DNA of 64,000 bases from Lepus europaeus (GCF_033115175.1 NC_084832.1:12203342-12267341), one strand, 5' to 3'. Shown: positions 22,410 to 29,055, counted from the first letter of the stretch. Notes: a model not told the origin generated them from the sequence alone. A program made the numbers and translations.

Positions 22410-25288
22410 GCAGATCATCTCTTACAAAACAGATCACAAACCTTAAAGAATGTGGTTTTAAAAGGTGGCTGTTCGTAGTCACACTTAGAAATTATAATTG
22501 CAACACCAGAACAGTCCTGAAAATGGCTCACTCACATTATCACCTTCTTAGGGTTAAAATTCAAAGTTTCCGGCCGGCGCCGCGGCTCACTAGGCTAATC
22601 CTCCGCCTTGCGGCACCAGCACACCAGGTTCTAGTCCCGGTCGGGGCACCAATCCTGTCCCGGTTGCCCCTCTTCCAGGCCAGCTCTCTGCTGTGGCCAG
22701 GGAGTGCAGTGGAGGATGGCCCAAGTCCTTGGGCCCTGCACCCCATGGGAGACCAGGAGAAGCACCTGGCTCCTGCCATCGGATCAGCGCGGTGCGCCGG
22801 CCGCAGCGCGCTACCGCGGCGGCCATTGGAGGGTGAACCAACAGCAAAAGGAAGACCTTTCTCTCTGTCTCTCTCTCTTTCACTGTCCACTCTGCCTGTC
22901 AAAAAATTAAAAAAAAAAAAATTTTCAAAGTTTCCTTCTTGATGTGAAGGATCCTAACCTGTCAGGCTGGAAGGTACCTGGGAAGTTTATTGGCCAGCTT
23001 GCCTTGTTTTCCCTCCTCTGTCCAGAAAGAAAGAACCCCACCACCACCACTGCCAAAAAAGAAAAACAAAAAAACTGGTTTGGCTACAGATGTACTTGCA
23101 AAGCTTTATTCCCCAGCGTTCCGTCCTTCTGTCTTCACATCCCTGTGGTTAGGGTACTTAGAGCACAGCGTGCTCATGTTTTGAGTGCTCAGCCATACAA
23201 GTGTGCGTTCCCCTCACCTGCTGCCCGCGACTTCAGAAGCAGGAACAGCGCCAGCCGCTCTTCTGCCCATATAGAAGTTTTACTTACAAAGTCCCCACAG
23301 CAATCAGGGGCTCGTTATGCTAATACTGAGGCTGATTGTAACTGTCATCTTATGACCACTTCTTGGTGCCGCAGCCTTTATTTCCACCCAGCGACATACA
23401 AGCTCCTCCTTTGCCAGAGGCGTAGGGAAATCTTTATTTAAAATAAATGGCAGCCGGCACCGGCTCAATAGGCTAATCCTTCGCCTGCGGCGCCAGCACA
23501 CCAGGTTCTAGTCCCAGTGGGGGTGCTGGATTCTGTCCCGGTTGCTCCTTTTCCAGTCCTGCTCTCTGCTGTGTCCTGGGAGTGCAGTGGAGGATGGCCC
23601 AGGTCCTTGGGCCCTGCACCCGCATGGGAGATCGGGAGAAGCACCTGGCTCCTGGCTTCGAATCAGCACAGTGCGCCGGCTGCAGCGGCCATTGAGGGGT
23701 GAACCAATGGAAAAGGAAGACCTTTCTGTCTCTCTTTCTCTCTCTCACTGTCCACTCTGCCTGTCATAAATAAATGAATAAATGAATGAATGAATGGCAA
23801 GGCAAGCATTTAGGCTGGCTGTTCAGATACCCATGTCACTTCTCAGGCCTGGGTTCAAGTCCCCGCTTCACTCCAATTCCAGCTTCCTGCTGGACATAGC
23901 AGGTGGTGGCTCACCTTGTGGGAGGCCTGGATTGAGTTTCCAGCTCCTGGCTTCCAAGTGGCAAGGCCCCAACTGTTGCAAGCATCTGGGGAGTGAACTA
24001 GTAGATGGGAGATTTCTCTGTCTCTCTGTCTCTGCCCTCAAATTTTTAAAATAACGAAAATGTCTGGCTTCTTCATAATACTTTTTAAAAATAAGATAAA
24101 CAGGCCGGCGCCATGGCTTAACAGGCTAATCCTCCGCCTTGCGGCGCCGGCACACCAGGTTCTAGTCCCGGTTGGGGCGCCGGATTCTATCCCAGTTGCC
24201 CCTCTTCCAGGCCAGCTCTCTGCTATGGCCCGGGAAGGCAGTGGAGGATGGCCCAAGGACTTGGGCCCTGCACCCGCATGGGAGACCAGGAGAAGCACCT
24301 GGCTCCTGGCTTCGGATCAGTGCGATGCGCCGGCCGCAGCGGCCATTGGAGGGTGAACCAATGGCAAAAAGGAAGACCTGTCTCTCTGTCTCTCTCTCTC
24401 ACTATCCACTCTGCCTGTCAAAAATAAAAATAAGATAAACAGGGGCCAGCACTGTGGTATAGCAGGTAAAGCTGCCCCCTGTGATATCTGCATCCCATAT
24501 GGGCACCTGTTCAAGGCCTGGCTGCTCCACTTCCAATCCAGCTCCCTGCTAATGGCCTGGGGAAAGCAGCAGAAGATGGCCCAAGTGCTTGGGCCCCTGC
24601 ACCCACATGGGAGGCCTGGATGAAGCCTCTGGCCCTGACCTAGCCTTTGAGGCCTTTTTGGGAGTGAACTCCTGGGTGGAAGATCTCTCTCTCTCTCTCT
24701 CTGTCTGTCCCTGTATCTGTAACTCTTGATTTTCAAAATAAATAAATCTTTAAAAATAAACAGACTTATACATAGTCAGTTCTCAAAGCTACACCTGCAG
24801 CCTCATCCCCTGCAGCCTGGCTTCCTGGAAAGTTGATGGCAGTTTTGAGATGTGGAAGGCCCTCTTCTGCCTGCCCTTATGTAAGCATGTTGCTGAAGGC
24901 AGGTGTTCCCGTCTAACGTTGCCATGCACCCTGGGAGTCCCTGACAGTGGGTAAACAGACGATCCCCAGGGAATAATGTAATTACAATAAACAAAGTTTG
25001 TGGTACAAGCCTTGCTTTTTTAAACACTGATTTTTGAAAACCCTTGGCAAAGGCTTCCCAGTAATTCTTCGTGCAAGTGCTTGGGAAGGTGCACGTTGCC
25101 CCGAGCGCTTCCAGTGAGATGCCTCTCCTGCTTTTTCAGCTGTGCTGTATCATCGCTGGGGACACCTCAGCTTAGCCAAGAAACACTACGAAATCTCCCT
25201 GCAGCTCGACCCTGGGGCAGCGGGAACTAAGGAGAATTACAGCCTCCTAAGAAGAAAGCTAGAACAAATGCAGAAGAAAGATGTCTGA
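131..25288 (+). CDS. TMTC4: TMTC4, 3' part: ten coding exons (join listed in evidence)
   Basis: Join 131-333, 1594-1765, 1877-2008, 9147-9226, 9392-9499, 9631-9772, 16262-16376, 17945-18057, 21887-21956, 25140-25288. Exon lengths sum to 1284 nt, keeping one frame through nine GT-AG junctions to TGA at 25286. The 427 residues match what I know of TMTC4: a DUF1736 region with NYNYYYSLNAW and FDWSMGCIPLI, further hydrophobic segments, then about seven TPR units ending ...RKLEQMQKKDV. TMTC1-4 are ER membrane proteins linked to O-mannosylation of cadherins; TMTC4 is also tied to ER calcium, the unfolded protein response and hearing (family knowledge). The N-terminal membrane domain lies left of the window. 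No frameshift or internal stop was seen, so the gene looks intact. TMTC1, 2 and 3 are the alternatives; the RVGFVVAERVLYLPSVGYC segment and the TPR tail fit TMTC4 best. Confidence 0.95.
334..1593. other. TMTC4 intron, no recognised element
   Basis: Intron between exons A and B. Apart from A-runs near 773-784 and 990-1002 I see no repeat or RNA gene. Confidence 0.6.
1594..1765 (+). CDS. TMTC4: TMTC4 coding exon B (membrane segments)
   Basis: Acceptor TTTCTCAG ends at 1593; donor AAG|GTATCC after 1765. The 172 nt plus two carried bases make 58 codons and end in phase 0. It begins with Arg completed across the junction, then ILTLGLGFLVIPFLPASN (membrane segment), RVGFVVAERVLYLPSVGYC, a second hydrophobic stretch VLLTCGFAALS, and the basic end RQTKKK. 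The VGFVVAERVLYLPS stretch is among the most conserved in the TMTC family. Confidence 0.95.
1838..1874. repeat. (CA)n then (CT)n microsatellite at a splice acceptor
   Basis: A CACACACACAC run followed by TCTCTCTCTCTCTCTC directly before the AG of exon C. The CT part is the polypyrimidine tract. Confidence 0.9.
1877..2008 (+). CDS. TMTC4: TMTC4 coding exon C (last membrane segment)
   Basis: A 132-nt, phase 0 to phase 0 exon. The acceptor AG at 1875-1876 follows a pure CT microsatellite that acts as the pyrimidine tract. Donor AAG|GTACCT after 2008. It encodes KLIAAVVLGILATNVL, a likely membrane helix, then RCVTRSSEWRSEDQLFGSAL and SVCPLNAK, the loop that leads into the first TPR. Only 111 bp of intron separates it from exon B. 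Confidence 0.94.
2122..2143. repeat. (TG)n microsatellite
   Basis: TGTGTGTG run in the TMTC4 intron after exon C. Confidence 0.9.
2248..2559 (-). mobile_element. CSINE, minus orientation
   Basis: Begins with the complement of the A-rich tail (TTTTTAAATTTATTTTATTTGG). Carries the complement of the CSINE body (TGGTTCACTTCC, GGTCTCCCACATGGGTG) and ends with GCGCCACAGCGCCAGTCCC, the complement of the 5' end. Confidence 0.9.
2560..4036. other. TMTC4 intron, mostly unique sequence
   Basis: No gene or CSINE seen. A MIR-like 3' end (AGCACATAGTAGGTGCTCAAG) sits near 3,074-3,095. Confidence 0.5.
3060..3115 (+). mobile_element. MIR 3'-end fragment
   Basis: AGCACATAGTAGGTGCTCAAG is the familiar MIR 3' signature (CACATAGTAGGTGCTCAATAA). 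Only a short piece is recognisable. Confidence 0.5.
4053..4302 (-). mobile_element. CSINE, minus, 5'-truncated, with target-site duplication
   Basis: T-run, then GACAGGCAGAGTGGACAGTG and a CSINE body that stops inside GGCCTGGAAGAGGGGCAACC. Flanked by TCCAAGAACTTTTTTT at 4037-4052 and 4303-4318. Confidence 0.92.
4319..5010. other. TMTC4 intron, nothing recognised
   Basis: Unique-looking AT-moderate sequence; no gene, RNA or young repeat seen. Confidence 0.5.
5011..5715 (-). mobile_element. Older CSINE, minus, split by a younger CSINE
   Basis: Tail and body at 5011-5250 (TTATTTGTTTATTTGAAAG...GAGAGCTGGATCAG). The 5' part continues at about 5623-5715 (CCAGGTCTCAAACCAG...CCACAGCGCTGGCCCCC). The gap is filled by a plus-strand CSINE. 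Confidence 0.85.
5250..5622 (+). mobile_element. CSINE, plus, inserted in an older CSINE
   Basis: GGGCTGGCCCTGTGCTGTAG start, full body, long (CT)n with CTTT interruptions at 5509-5577, and tail AATAAATCTTAAAAAAAAAAAA. It interrupts a minus-strand CSINE. Confidence 0.9.
5716..6540. other. TMTC4 intron, nothing recognised
   Basis: Unique-looking sequence; no gene, RNA gene or repeat family recognised. Confidence 0.5.
6633..6937 (-). mobile_element. CSINE, minus, first of a pair sharing a TSD
   Basis: T-run and TATTTATTTGTTTATTTGAAAG tail complement, then body. Flanked by TAAGAGCATTTT at 6621-6632 and 6938-6949. Confidence 0.9.
6950..7281 (-). mobile_element. CSINE, minus, second of a pair sharing a TSD
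   Basis: Full-length CSINE ending ACGCCACAGTGCCAGACCC. Flanked by TAAGAGCATTTT at 6938-6949 and 7282-7293. Confidence 0.92.
7352..7640 (-). mobile_element. Diverged CSINE, minus
   Basis: TTCATTTATTTGGAAGAGCAGC start, CTGGGTCTCCTGTATGGGTGG in the body. Clearly older than its neighbours. Confidence 0.7.
7690..7936 (+). mobile_element. Diverged CSINE, plus
   Basis: GTTAGGCCAGTTAAGATACC start, CCAGCATCCC, CATCTGGGGAGTGAATCAGT and an AAAATAAATAAT tail. Confidence 0.7.
7998..8284 (-). mobile_element. Diverged CSINE, minus
   Basis: GAGAGGCAGAGAGACAGAGA, then CTATCTGCTGGTTCCCCC and the end CTTAGCCACGAGGCTAAACC. Confidence 0.75.
8448..8572 (+). mobile_element. CSINE 5' fragment, plus
   Basis: GGCTGGCGCTATGGTGTAGC, CATCCCATATGGGTGCCGG, CTGCTCCACTTTTGATAG; the rest is missing. 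Confidence 0.8.
8573..9146. other. TMTC4 intron, nothing recognised
   Basis: Sequence leading to exon D; no gene or repeat recognised apart from T-rich stretches near the acceptor. Confidence 0.5.
9147..9226 (+). CDS. TMTC4: TMTC4 coding exon D (first TPR)
   Basis: An 80-nt exon between CTGCAG (ending 9146) and CAG|GTACTG. It starts in phase 0 and leaves two bases. It encodes VHYNIGKNLADKGNQTAAI and RYYREAV, the first TPR helix pair (pattern N-G-L...A...Y..A). The preceding intron is 7.1 kb and full of SINEs. Confidence 0.93.
9392..9499 (+). CDS. TMTC4: TMTC4 coding exon E (TPR 2)
   Basis: A 108-nt exon; acceptor ATCCAG ends at 9391, donor ACA|GTAAGC after 9499. It completes Arg from exon D and reads LNPKYVHAMNNLGNILKER, then NELQEAEELLSLAVQI, and leaves CA to complete Gln in the next exon. 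This is a canonical TPR with the NNLGNIL and EAEELLSLAV helices. The intron before it is only 165 bp. Confidence 0.94.
9578..9614. repeat. (CA)n(TA)n microsatellite next to exon F
   Basis: Ten CA dinucleotides followed by a TA run, ending 16 bp before coding exon F (starts 9631) in a 131-bp intron. Confidence 0.95.
9631..9772 (+). CDS. TMTC4: TMTC4 coding exon F (TPR 3 and start of TPR 4)
   Basis: A 142-nt exon; acceptor CTTCTAG ends at 9630, donor CTG|GTAAGC after 9772, ending in phase 0. It encodes PDFAAAWMNLGIVQNSLKRF, then EAAEQSYRTAIKHRRKYPDC and YYNLGRL, one full TPR and half of the next. The 131-bp intron before it carries a compound (CA)n(TA)n microsatellite ending 16 bp from the exon. 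Confidence 0.95.
9937..10375. mobile_element. Mariner-like MITE relic split by a CSINE
   Basis: CCTTTGAAATCCATGCATAG (9958-9977) and CATGCAGTTTTTCATAGCAT...CATGAACTTTTTGAAGA (10,321-10,366) are the two halves of a short palindromic element. The same motif order is found intact at 52,965-53,090. Family name not assigned. Confidence 0.5.
9982..10320 (-). mobile_element. CSINE, minus, full length
   Basis: TTTTGTTTTGTTTTGTTTTT tail complement, GACAGGCAGAGTGGACAGTG, body, and the end ATTGAGCCGCGGCGCCGGCC. Inserted into a MITE-like relic; flanks ATGCATAGTTT and ATGCAGTTT suggest the TSD. Confidence 0.92.
10520..10824 (-). mobile_element. Diverged CSINE, minus
   Basis: AACTATTTATGTGAGAGGCAG start, GGTCTCCTGAGTGGGTGGCAG, and end CAGCTCAGCCAGACACCTG. 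Confidence 0.75.
11099..11408 (+). mobile_element. CSINE, plus
   Basis: GAGCCAGCACTGTGGCATAG start, body, CT-rich tract (11,315-11,370) and GATAAATAAATCTTAAAA tail. Confidence 0.9.
11409..13145. other. TMTC4 intron, nothing recognised
   Basis: 1.7 kb of apparently unique intron. Frames of 110-120 codons here lack any recognisable domain. Confidence 0.5.
13146..13452 (-). mobile_element. CSINE, minus
   Basis: AAACATTTTATCTATTTATTTG start, AAGGGTCTCCCATGTGAATTC, TGGGATGCTGGCAGTGCAGG near the 5' end. Confidence 0.85.
13905..14192 (-). mobile_element. Ancient interspersed repeat, unclassified
   Basis: GAAGATTTATCAGAGGGAATT resembles the AGAGATTTATTATGAGGAATTGG motif of an old mammalian repeat whose other end reads 'gtgtcaacttgactggg'. 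A related piece lies at 31,080-31,250. Family not named. Confidence 0.35.
14193..14210 (+). repeat. Run of 18 G
   Basis: Uninterrupted G18 after GACTGC. Can form a quadruplex; also prone to length error in assemblies. Confidence 0.95.
15259..15595 (+). mobile_element. Young CSINE, plus, 17-bp perfect TSD
   Basis: GCCGGCACCGTGGCTTAACA start, body, CACTCTGCCTGTC and A-run. Flanked by AAAGAAAACACCAGGTA at 15,242-15,258 and 15,596-15,612. Confidence 0.96.
15613..16261. other. TMTC4 intron, with a MIR
   Basis: Mostly unique sequence before exon G; a MIR-like stretch is listed separately. Confidence 0.5.
15935..16115 (+). mobile_element. MIR, plus
   Basis: TCTACTAGTTCTAGATAAATT, TTGGGCAAGCGACTTACCTT, GATAACAATATCTACTCCAT follow the MIR consensus order (cannot finish: tail eroded). 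Confidence 0.6.
16262..16376 (+). CDS. TMTC4: TMTC4 coding exon G (TPR 4/5)
   Basis: A 115-nt exon; acceptor GTTTGCAG ends at 16261, donor ACAG|GTGCCA after 16376, leaving one base of a Gly codon. It encodes YADLNRHVDALNAWRNATVL, then KPEHSLAWNNMIILLDST. The first half completes the TPR begun in exon F. The donor GTGCCA is weaker than the others but keeps the frame. Confidence 0.94.
16489..16812 (+). mobile_element. CSINE, plus
   Basis: GAGGCTGGCATTGTGGTGCA start, GAGACCAGGAAGAGGTTCC in the body, AAATAAATCTTTAAAAG tail. Confidence 0.9.
17228..17545 (-). mobile_element. Diverged CSINE, minus
   Basis: GCTGGCTCACTCCCCAAATG, CAGGCTGAAACCAGGAGCC and GGGACTTGAACTTGGGTGC are CSINE body complements. 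The left CT-rich block 17,228-17,280 may be a separate simple repeat. Confidence 0.65.
17945..18057 (+). CDS. TMTC4: TMTC4 coding exon H (TPR 5/6)
   Basis: A 113-nt exon; acceptor TCCCAG ends at 17944, donor AAG|GTGTGT after 18057, phase 0. It encodes (G)NLAQAEAVGREALELIPND, then HSLMFSLANVLGKAQKYK, completing one TPR and starting another. Confidence 0.94.
18058..21886. other. TMTC4 intron, GC-rich, largely unique
   Basis: 3.8 kb without a CSINE, unusual in this window. Long frames on both strands (up to 282 codons near 19,145-19,993) have no recognisable domain and overlap each other. A CTCF-like motif lies at 19,847. Confidence 0.5.
19847..19862 (+). promoter_or_regulatory. CTCF-like motif, plus
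   Basis: GCCTGCAGGTGGCGCT fits the CTCF core (CC-nn-CAG-G-k-GGCGCT). Sits in a TMTC4 intron. Motif by eye only. Confidence 0.45.
21887..21956 (+). CDS. TMTC4: TMTC4 coding exon I (TPR 6/7)
   Basis: A short 70-nt exon. The acceptor AG at 21885-21886 is preceded by an almost pure run of T. Donor TTGG|GTAAGG after 21956, leaving one base. It encodes ESEALFLKAIKANPNAANYH, then GNL; Ala is completed by the last exon. An in-frame stop soon after the donor confirms that splicing is needed. Confidence 0.93.
22108..22415 (+). mobile_element. Older CSINE, plus, with long (CT)n
   Basis: GGGAGCAGGCATTTGGCCTA start, CACATGGGGGACCTGGACTG, and a pure CT tract of about 50 bp at 22,354-22,404 followed by TGCCTTGCAG. 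Confidence 0.85.
22572..22923 (+). mobile_element. Young CSINE, plus
   Basis: GGCCGGCGCCGCGGCTCACT start, complete body, CTGCCTGTCAAAAAATT tail. TSD TTCAAAGTTTCC at 22,560-22,571 and 22,924-22,935. Confidence 0.96.
22936..23452. other. TMTC4 intron, nothing recognised
   Basis: Unique-looking stretch between two plus-strand CSINEs; no gene seen. Confidence 0.5.
23453..23790 (+). mobile_element. CSINE, plus
   Basis: CAGCCGGCACCGGCTCAATA start, body, and a tail of AATG units (AAATGAATAAATGAATGAATG). Confidence 0.93.
23800..24055 (+). mobile_element. Diverged CSINE, plus
   Basis: GGCAAGCATTTAGGCTGGCT start, GGGTTCAAGTCCCCGCTTCA, CATCTGGGGAGTGAACTAGT, CTCTGTCTCTGCC. Confidence 0.8.
24104..24426 (+). 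mobile_element. Young CSINE, plus, 17-bp TSD
   Basis: GCCGGCGCCATGGCTTAACA start. Flanked by AAAAATAAGATAAACAG at 24,087-24,103 and 24,427-24,443. Confidence 0.96.
24444..24751 (+). mobile_element. CSINE, plus, immediately after another
   Basis: GGGCCAGCACTGTGGTATAG start, tail AATAAATAAATCTTT. The right flank AAAAATAAACAG (24,752-24,763) is a shortened copy of the flank shared with the preceding SINE. Confidence 0.92.
25140..25288 (+). CDS. TMTC4: TMTC4 last coding exon (TPR 7, C terminus)
   Basis: Acceptor CTTTTTCAG ends at 25139. The 149 nt end with TGA at 25286-25288. It encodes AVLYHRWGHLSLAKKHYEIS, then LQLDPGAAGTKENY, and a charged tail LRRKLEQMQKKDV. The final TPR is followed by a short basic helix, as expected for the end of TMTC4. 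Confidence 0.95.
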
Positions 25289-26235
25289 CCCCAGCCCTCC
25301 GTCTTTTGAGTTTGTGTGCATGAGACATCTTGTTAACATGATGGAAAATCTTAGACGTGTTTATTTTATTGGATTTTTTTTTCTATGAAAACAGAGACAT
25401 GCAAAAAGATTAAAGCACCAGCAATATACTCTCGAATGCCTGATACGGTTTTTGCATTGAAATTGTATTTTTTCAGACAACTTCAAACGTAATTCTAAAA
25501 TGCCAAAACATGAACGTTTTTTAATTAAACAGAAAAAGAGAAAAAAGCATCTTGAGTGACTCTTAGTAAAACGAAACCTGCGTTTGGGATGTGAGTCTTG
25601 TCGTCCATGTATTAGCACTGTTATACCATGGTCATGACGGAGAAATGAAACACTGACTCCTAGAATTGATATCAGTATCAAGTATGTCTGTATATTAGCA
25701 TTTTTATTTAATGACAAAAACGTAAAATAAGATTTTTGATTTTTAAAAATTTTTTTTATAACAGTATACTATGAACTTCATTTGTAAGCAGATATTTATT
25801 TGTATTTTTATGTGTTGACACAGGGCAAATAGGTGACTGAAGAAATTTTAACGTCTAGCATTTCTGTTCCCCCAAAGAAAGAAGTCAACTCCTGTACCAT
25901 CTATTATTTTGTATCCTCGTTTCTGCGGTTGCAGTTCATGGGAGAGTATGTAATGTTCTACATAAATTGTCACTGTCACTAAAAATTCCAGCCGTGCTTC
26001 AGGCAAGAGCAGGCAACCTGACATCCTTGTTGTTTGTTATACTTGCTGCTAAGAGGGCTACACAAATATGTAAGTTGCTTTTTGGTATTTTTAACTGCAA
26101 AGCAATTTTTCATTTTGCTTAGTCGATATTACTGTACCTAGCAAATGCCAGAGGTCAGTTTTCTCTCAGAAGGAGCCACATTTGGGAAGTCACTGGTATT
26201 TTAAGCCTTGAGTTATTCTCGTTTTATTTGATCAG

Positions 26236-26241
26236 AATAAA
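26236..26241 (+). terminator. Polyadenylation signal AATAAA (proximal)
   Basis: AATAAA in GATCAGAATAAAACAAC, about 950 bp past the TMTC4 stop, followed by T/GT-rich sequence (TTTTGTTTTATTTAACTC). A plausible proximal cleavage signal. An ATTAAA at 25,409 is a weaker, earlier alternative. Confidence 0.5.
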
Positions 26242-27145
26242 ACAACCTTTTGTTTTATTTAACTCTTGTCTATATGGTATTTATGGGTATTTATGCAATC
26301 TCTGTGATTTCTTGTGCAGTAAAATTATCACATAAACTGGCACGAAAATACCACATTGCCTTCTGAAAGATGTGTTTCAAGTGAGTGAATGTGGTGTCCT
26401 CTTCTCCCTTAAGCTGAAGTCCAAATGACCAGTGCATCTCTCCTGGTCATAGATCTCACTTAATAGAACCATCAGGGTTCAGAGAATGGGGTGACAAGAT
26501 CCACAGTGAGATGAGTTTCTCTACACGCATTTGTGGGGCACATCTGTGGAGCCTCACAGTTCAGTCATTGTATCTGCCGGTGGTTGTGATACATCAGAAA
26601 GTAAGTGCTGTGTTTCAAACATTTCGGAAACAGTCTCCAAGCAGTAACAATTGATGGCTCTCCTGGGGCAGGGGCTGTCTTATTAGTTATGATCCATGAT
26701 ACTTGGTTCAGCCAGTGATACATGCGCTGCATGCGTTGTTGATTTTTTTTAAAGCAAATTTCTTTCGAGAGTAAAGAAAAAACGAGGCTTCTTGTACAAG
26801 CCCCTTCCAGGTCTTTTTTCCCCCTGCAGTTCTAAAACTTTGGTGTTGGGTGGAGACCTACAGATCCGGACTCCCGCCTGCAGAACAGACTCCCTGGCCT
26901 CCACGGCTGTGTCTCTCAGCTTTGCCGAGGAAACACCGTTAGTCTGATGGCTGTGCAGGAAGTGTCTTATCTCTGGATTTGGGGAGTGCAGCACGTAGCC
27001 CCGGTTCCTTCTTTTCCCATCACGAGGCAGTCGTTCTCTTTGCTTCTTGGGCTTCCTTCCTAACAGGACGGAAGGGGAAAGCTGATCTCGGCCTGCCACT
27101 GCTTTGGTTATCTTTTTGCATGTCAGTGTTTTCATTACTTGATGA

Positions 27146-27151
27146 AATAAA
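27146..27151 (+). terminator. Polyadenylation signal AATAAA (distal)
   Basis: AATAAA in GATGAAATAAAACCTG, about 1.86 kb past the TMTC4 stop and 40 bp before the first downstream SINE. A candidate distal end of TMTC4 mRNA. Confidence 0.5.
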
Positions 27152-27189
27152 ACCTGTTAGTAATAACGGGGAGCAGCGGAGCAAGTCTT

Positions 27190-27435
27190 AGCACTGTCGG
27201 TGACAACATGCATGTCCCCTCATCGGAGGGCCCGAGTTCAATTCCTGGCTCTGGCTCCTGACTCCAGCTCCCTGTGAATGCAGACCCTGGAAGGTAGCAG
27301 ATGATGGCTCAAGTAGTTGGCTCCTGCCTCCCTAGAGGGAGACCTGGATTGCACCCCCAGCATTACAGAAGTGCCCCCAAACAGATGGGAGATCTCCATC
27401 TCGCTCTCTGCCTCTCAAAAAAATGTTTAAGAAAT
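27190..27435 (+). mobile_element. Diverged CSINE, plus
   Basis: CTTAGCACTGTCGGTGACAA start, GCCCGAGTTCAATTCCTGG, CTCAAAAAAATGTTTAAG tail. The first SINE after the TMTC4 3' end. Confidence 0.75.
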
Positions 27436-27469
27436 AATAAGGGGATAGGGAGGGGCGGGGGGGAGAGCA

Positions 27470-27793
27470 GCACTGCGGCGTAGCAAGTGAAGCTGCCACC
27501 TGCAGCGCCAGCATCCCATATAGGCGCTGGTTCGAGTCCCAGATGCTCCATTTCCAATCCAGCTCCCTGCTATTGTGCCTGGGAAAGCAGTGGAGGATGG
27601 CCCAAGTGCTTGGGCCCCTGCACCCACATGGGAGACCAGGGTGGAGCTCCTGGCTTTGGCCTCCTGGCTCAGTCCTGGTCATTGTGGCCATTTGGGGAGT
27701 AAACCAGCAGATGATAGATCTCTCTCCTCTCTCTATCTCTCCCTTTCTCTATATAGAACTCTTTCAAATAAATAAATAAATCTTTGAGAAAAA
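27470..27793 (+). mobile_element. CSINE, plus
   Basis: GCAGCACTGCGGCGTAGCAA start, full body, CAAATAAATAAATAAATC tail. Confidence 0.92.
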
Positions 27794-28065
27794 ATAAAGA
27801 ATAAGGGGGACAACTGTCAGTGTGGGGAAGCCACAAGTTTGGGAAGTCTTAATCGTCCTTCAGCCCCTTAATGGTGAGCACTGGCAGCTCTGGAAGGTGG
27901 TTGGGGCTGGGTTTAGCAAGTGTCTCTGCTGCATTTCTCCCCTGTTCTTGTTCGGCTTTGTGTTAACACGAATGCAGGCTCACACTTGTCCTTCCCAGTT
28001 TCTTCCTGTGAGACACAGGGACCCCCATGCCTTGACAGGGCTCGTTAGGGTTCTGATTGTCACTT

Positions 28066-28396
28066 TTTTAAGATTTACTTTTATTAATTTGAAAGGCAGA
28101 GCTAAAAAGACAGAGACCAAGAGAGAAGACAGAGAAAGATCTTCCATCAATGGGTTCATTCCCCAAATGGCTGCAACAGCAGGGCCTGTGCCAGGCCAAA
28201 GCCAGGAGCCCAGAGCTGCTTCTGAGTCTCCCACATGGTGCAGAGACCCAAGCACCTGGGCCATCTTCTGCTTTCCCAGGTGCATTAGATGGGAGCTGGG
28301 TCAGAAGTGAAGTGGCCAGGTTTAGGACTGACACCCATATGGGATGCCAGGGTTGCAGGTGGTGGCTTAGTTCACTATGACACAACACCAACCCCA
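28066..28396 (-). mobile_element. CSINE, minus
   Basis: AAGATTTACTTTTATTAATTTG start, body, end ACTATGACACAACACCAACCCC. Confidence 0.88.
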
Positions 28397-28499
28397 GATG
28401 TCGCATTTCCTAAGCGTGTTCTTTACATCTGATTTCAAATTACTGACTTAAAATGTAATACATGGCTAAAGACTCAGCGCTGCCCCAAAGCACTGAGCA

Positions 28500-28680
28500 T
28501 CTTTGTCCATATTCATAGCCAACCAGCTTGGACTTAGGGGAGACAAAACCCACATTGGGTTCTTGGCTCTCCCACTAACAGCCAGGCATGTCATTCAGTG
28601 CTGCTTAAGCCCAGCTTCTCACCTGTACAGGTGGATCGTAAGCTCTCCCTCAGAGTGGGGGAAAGCTTGCTGCCCAGCAG
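28500..28680 (+). mobile_element. Possible MIR, plus
   Basis: GGTTCTTGGCTCTCCCACTA, CATGTCATTCAGTGCTGC, CTTCTCACCTGTACAGGTGG follow MIR order but are diverged. Confidence 0.4.
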
Positions 28681-28732
28681 ACCCTCAGTAAGGGATAGCA
28701 TGGGTCTCTTTTTTGTAAAGATGTATTTTGTG

Positions 28733-29040
28733 GGGCCAGCACTGTGGCACAGCGGGTTAACACCCTGGCCTGCAGCACTGGCATCCCATATGGGCGCCGG
28801 TTCAAGACCCAGCTGCCCCACTTCTGATCCAGCTCTCTGCTATGGCCTGGGAAAGCAGTAGAGGATGGCCCAAGTGCTTGGGCGCCTGCACCCATGTGGG
28901 AGACCAAGAAAAAGCTCCTGGCTCCTAGCTTCGGATCAGTTCAGCTCCGGCCATTGCAGCCATTTGGGGAGTGAACCAGCAGATGGAAGATCTCTCTCTC
29001 TGTCTCTCCCTCTCTAACTCTGCCTTTCAAATAAATAAAA
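28733..29040 (+). mobile_element. CSINE, plus
   Basis: GGGGCCAGCACTGTGGCACA start, body, CTTTCAAATAAATAAAATC tail. Confidence 0.93.
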
Positions 29041-29055
29041 TCTGTATTTTCCTTT

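Larger units (their letters stand above)
25289..27170 (+). other. TMTC4: TMTC4 3' untranslated region (right end uncertain)
   Basis: AT-rich sequence following the TMTC4 stop, with several ATTTA and TATTTAT stretches (for example 25,790-25,815). It contains no recognisable SINE for 1.9 kb, in contrast to the flanks; the first CSINE starts near 27,190. The right end is placed by the second AATAAA at 27,146. A shorter form ending just after 26,241 is equally possible. Confidence 0.65.

Noticed and set aside
1-25288. Assignment of the exons to TMTC1, TMTC2 or TMTC3
   Set aside because: The AERVLYLPSVGYC context, exon contents and C-terminal tail agree best with TMTC4 as I remember it; the CpG island downstream fits the TMTC4-GGACT order.
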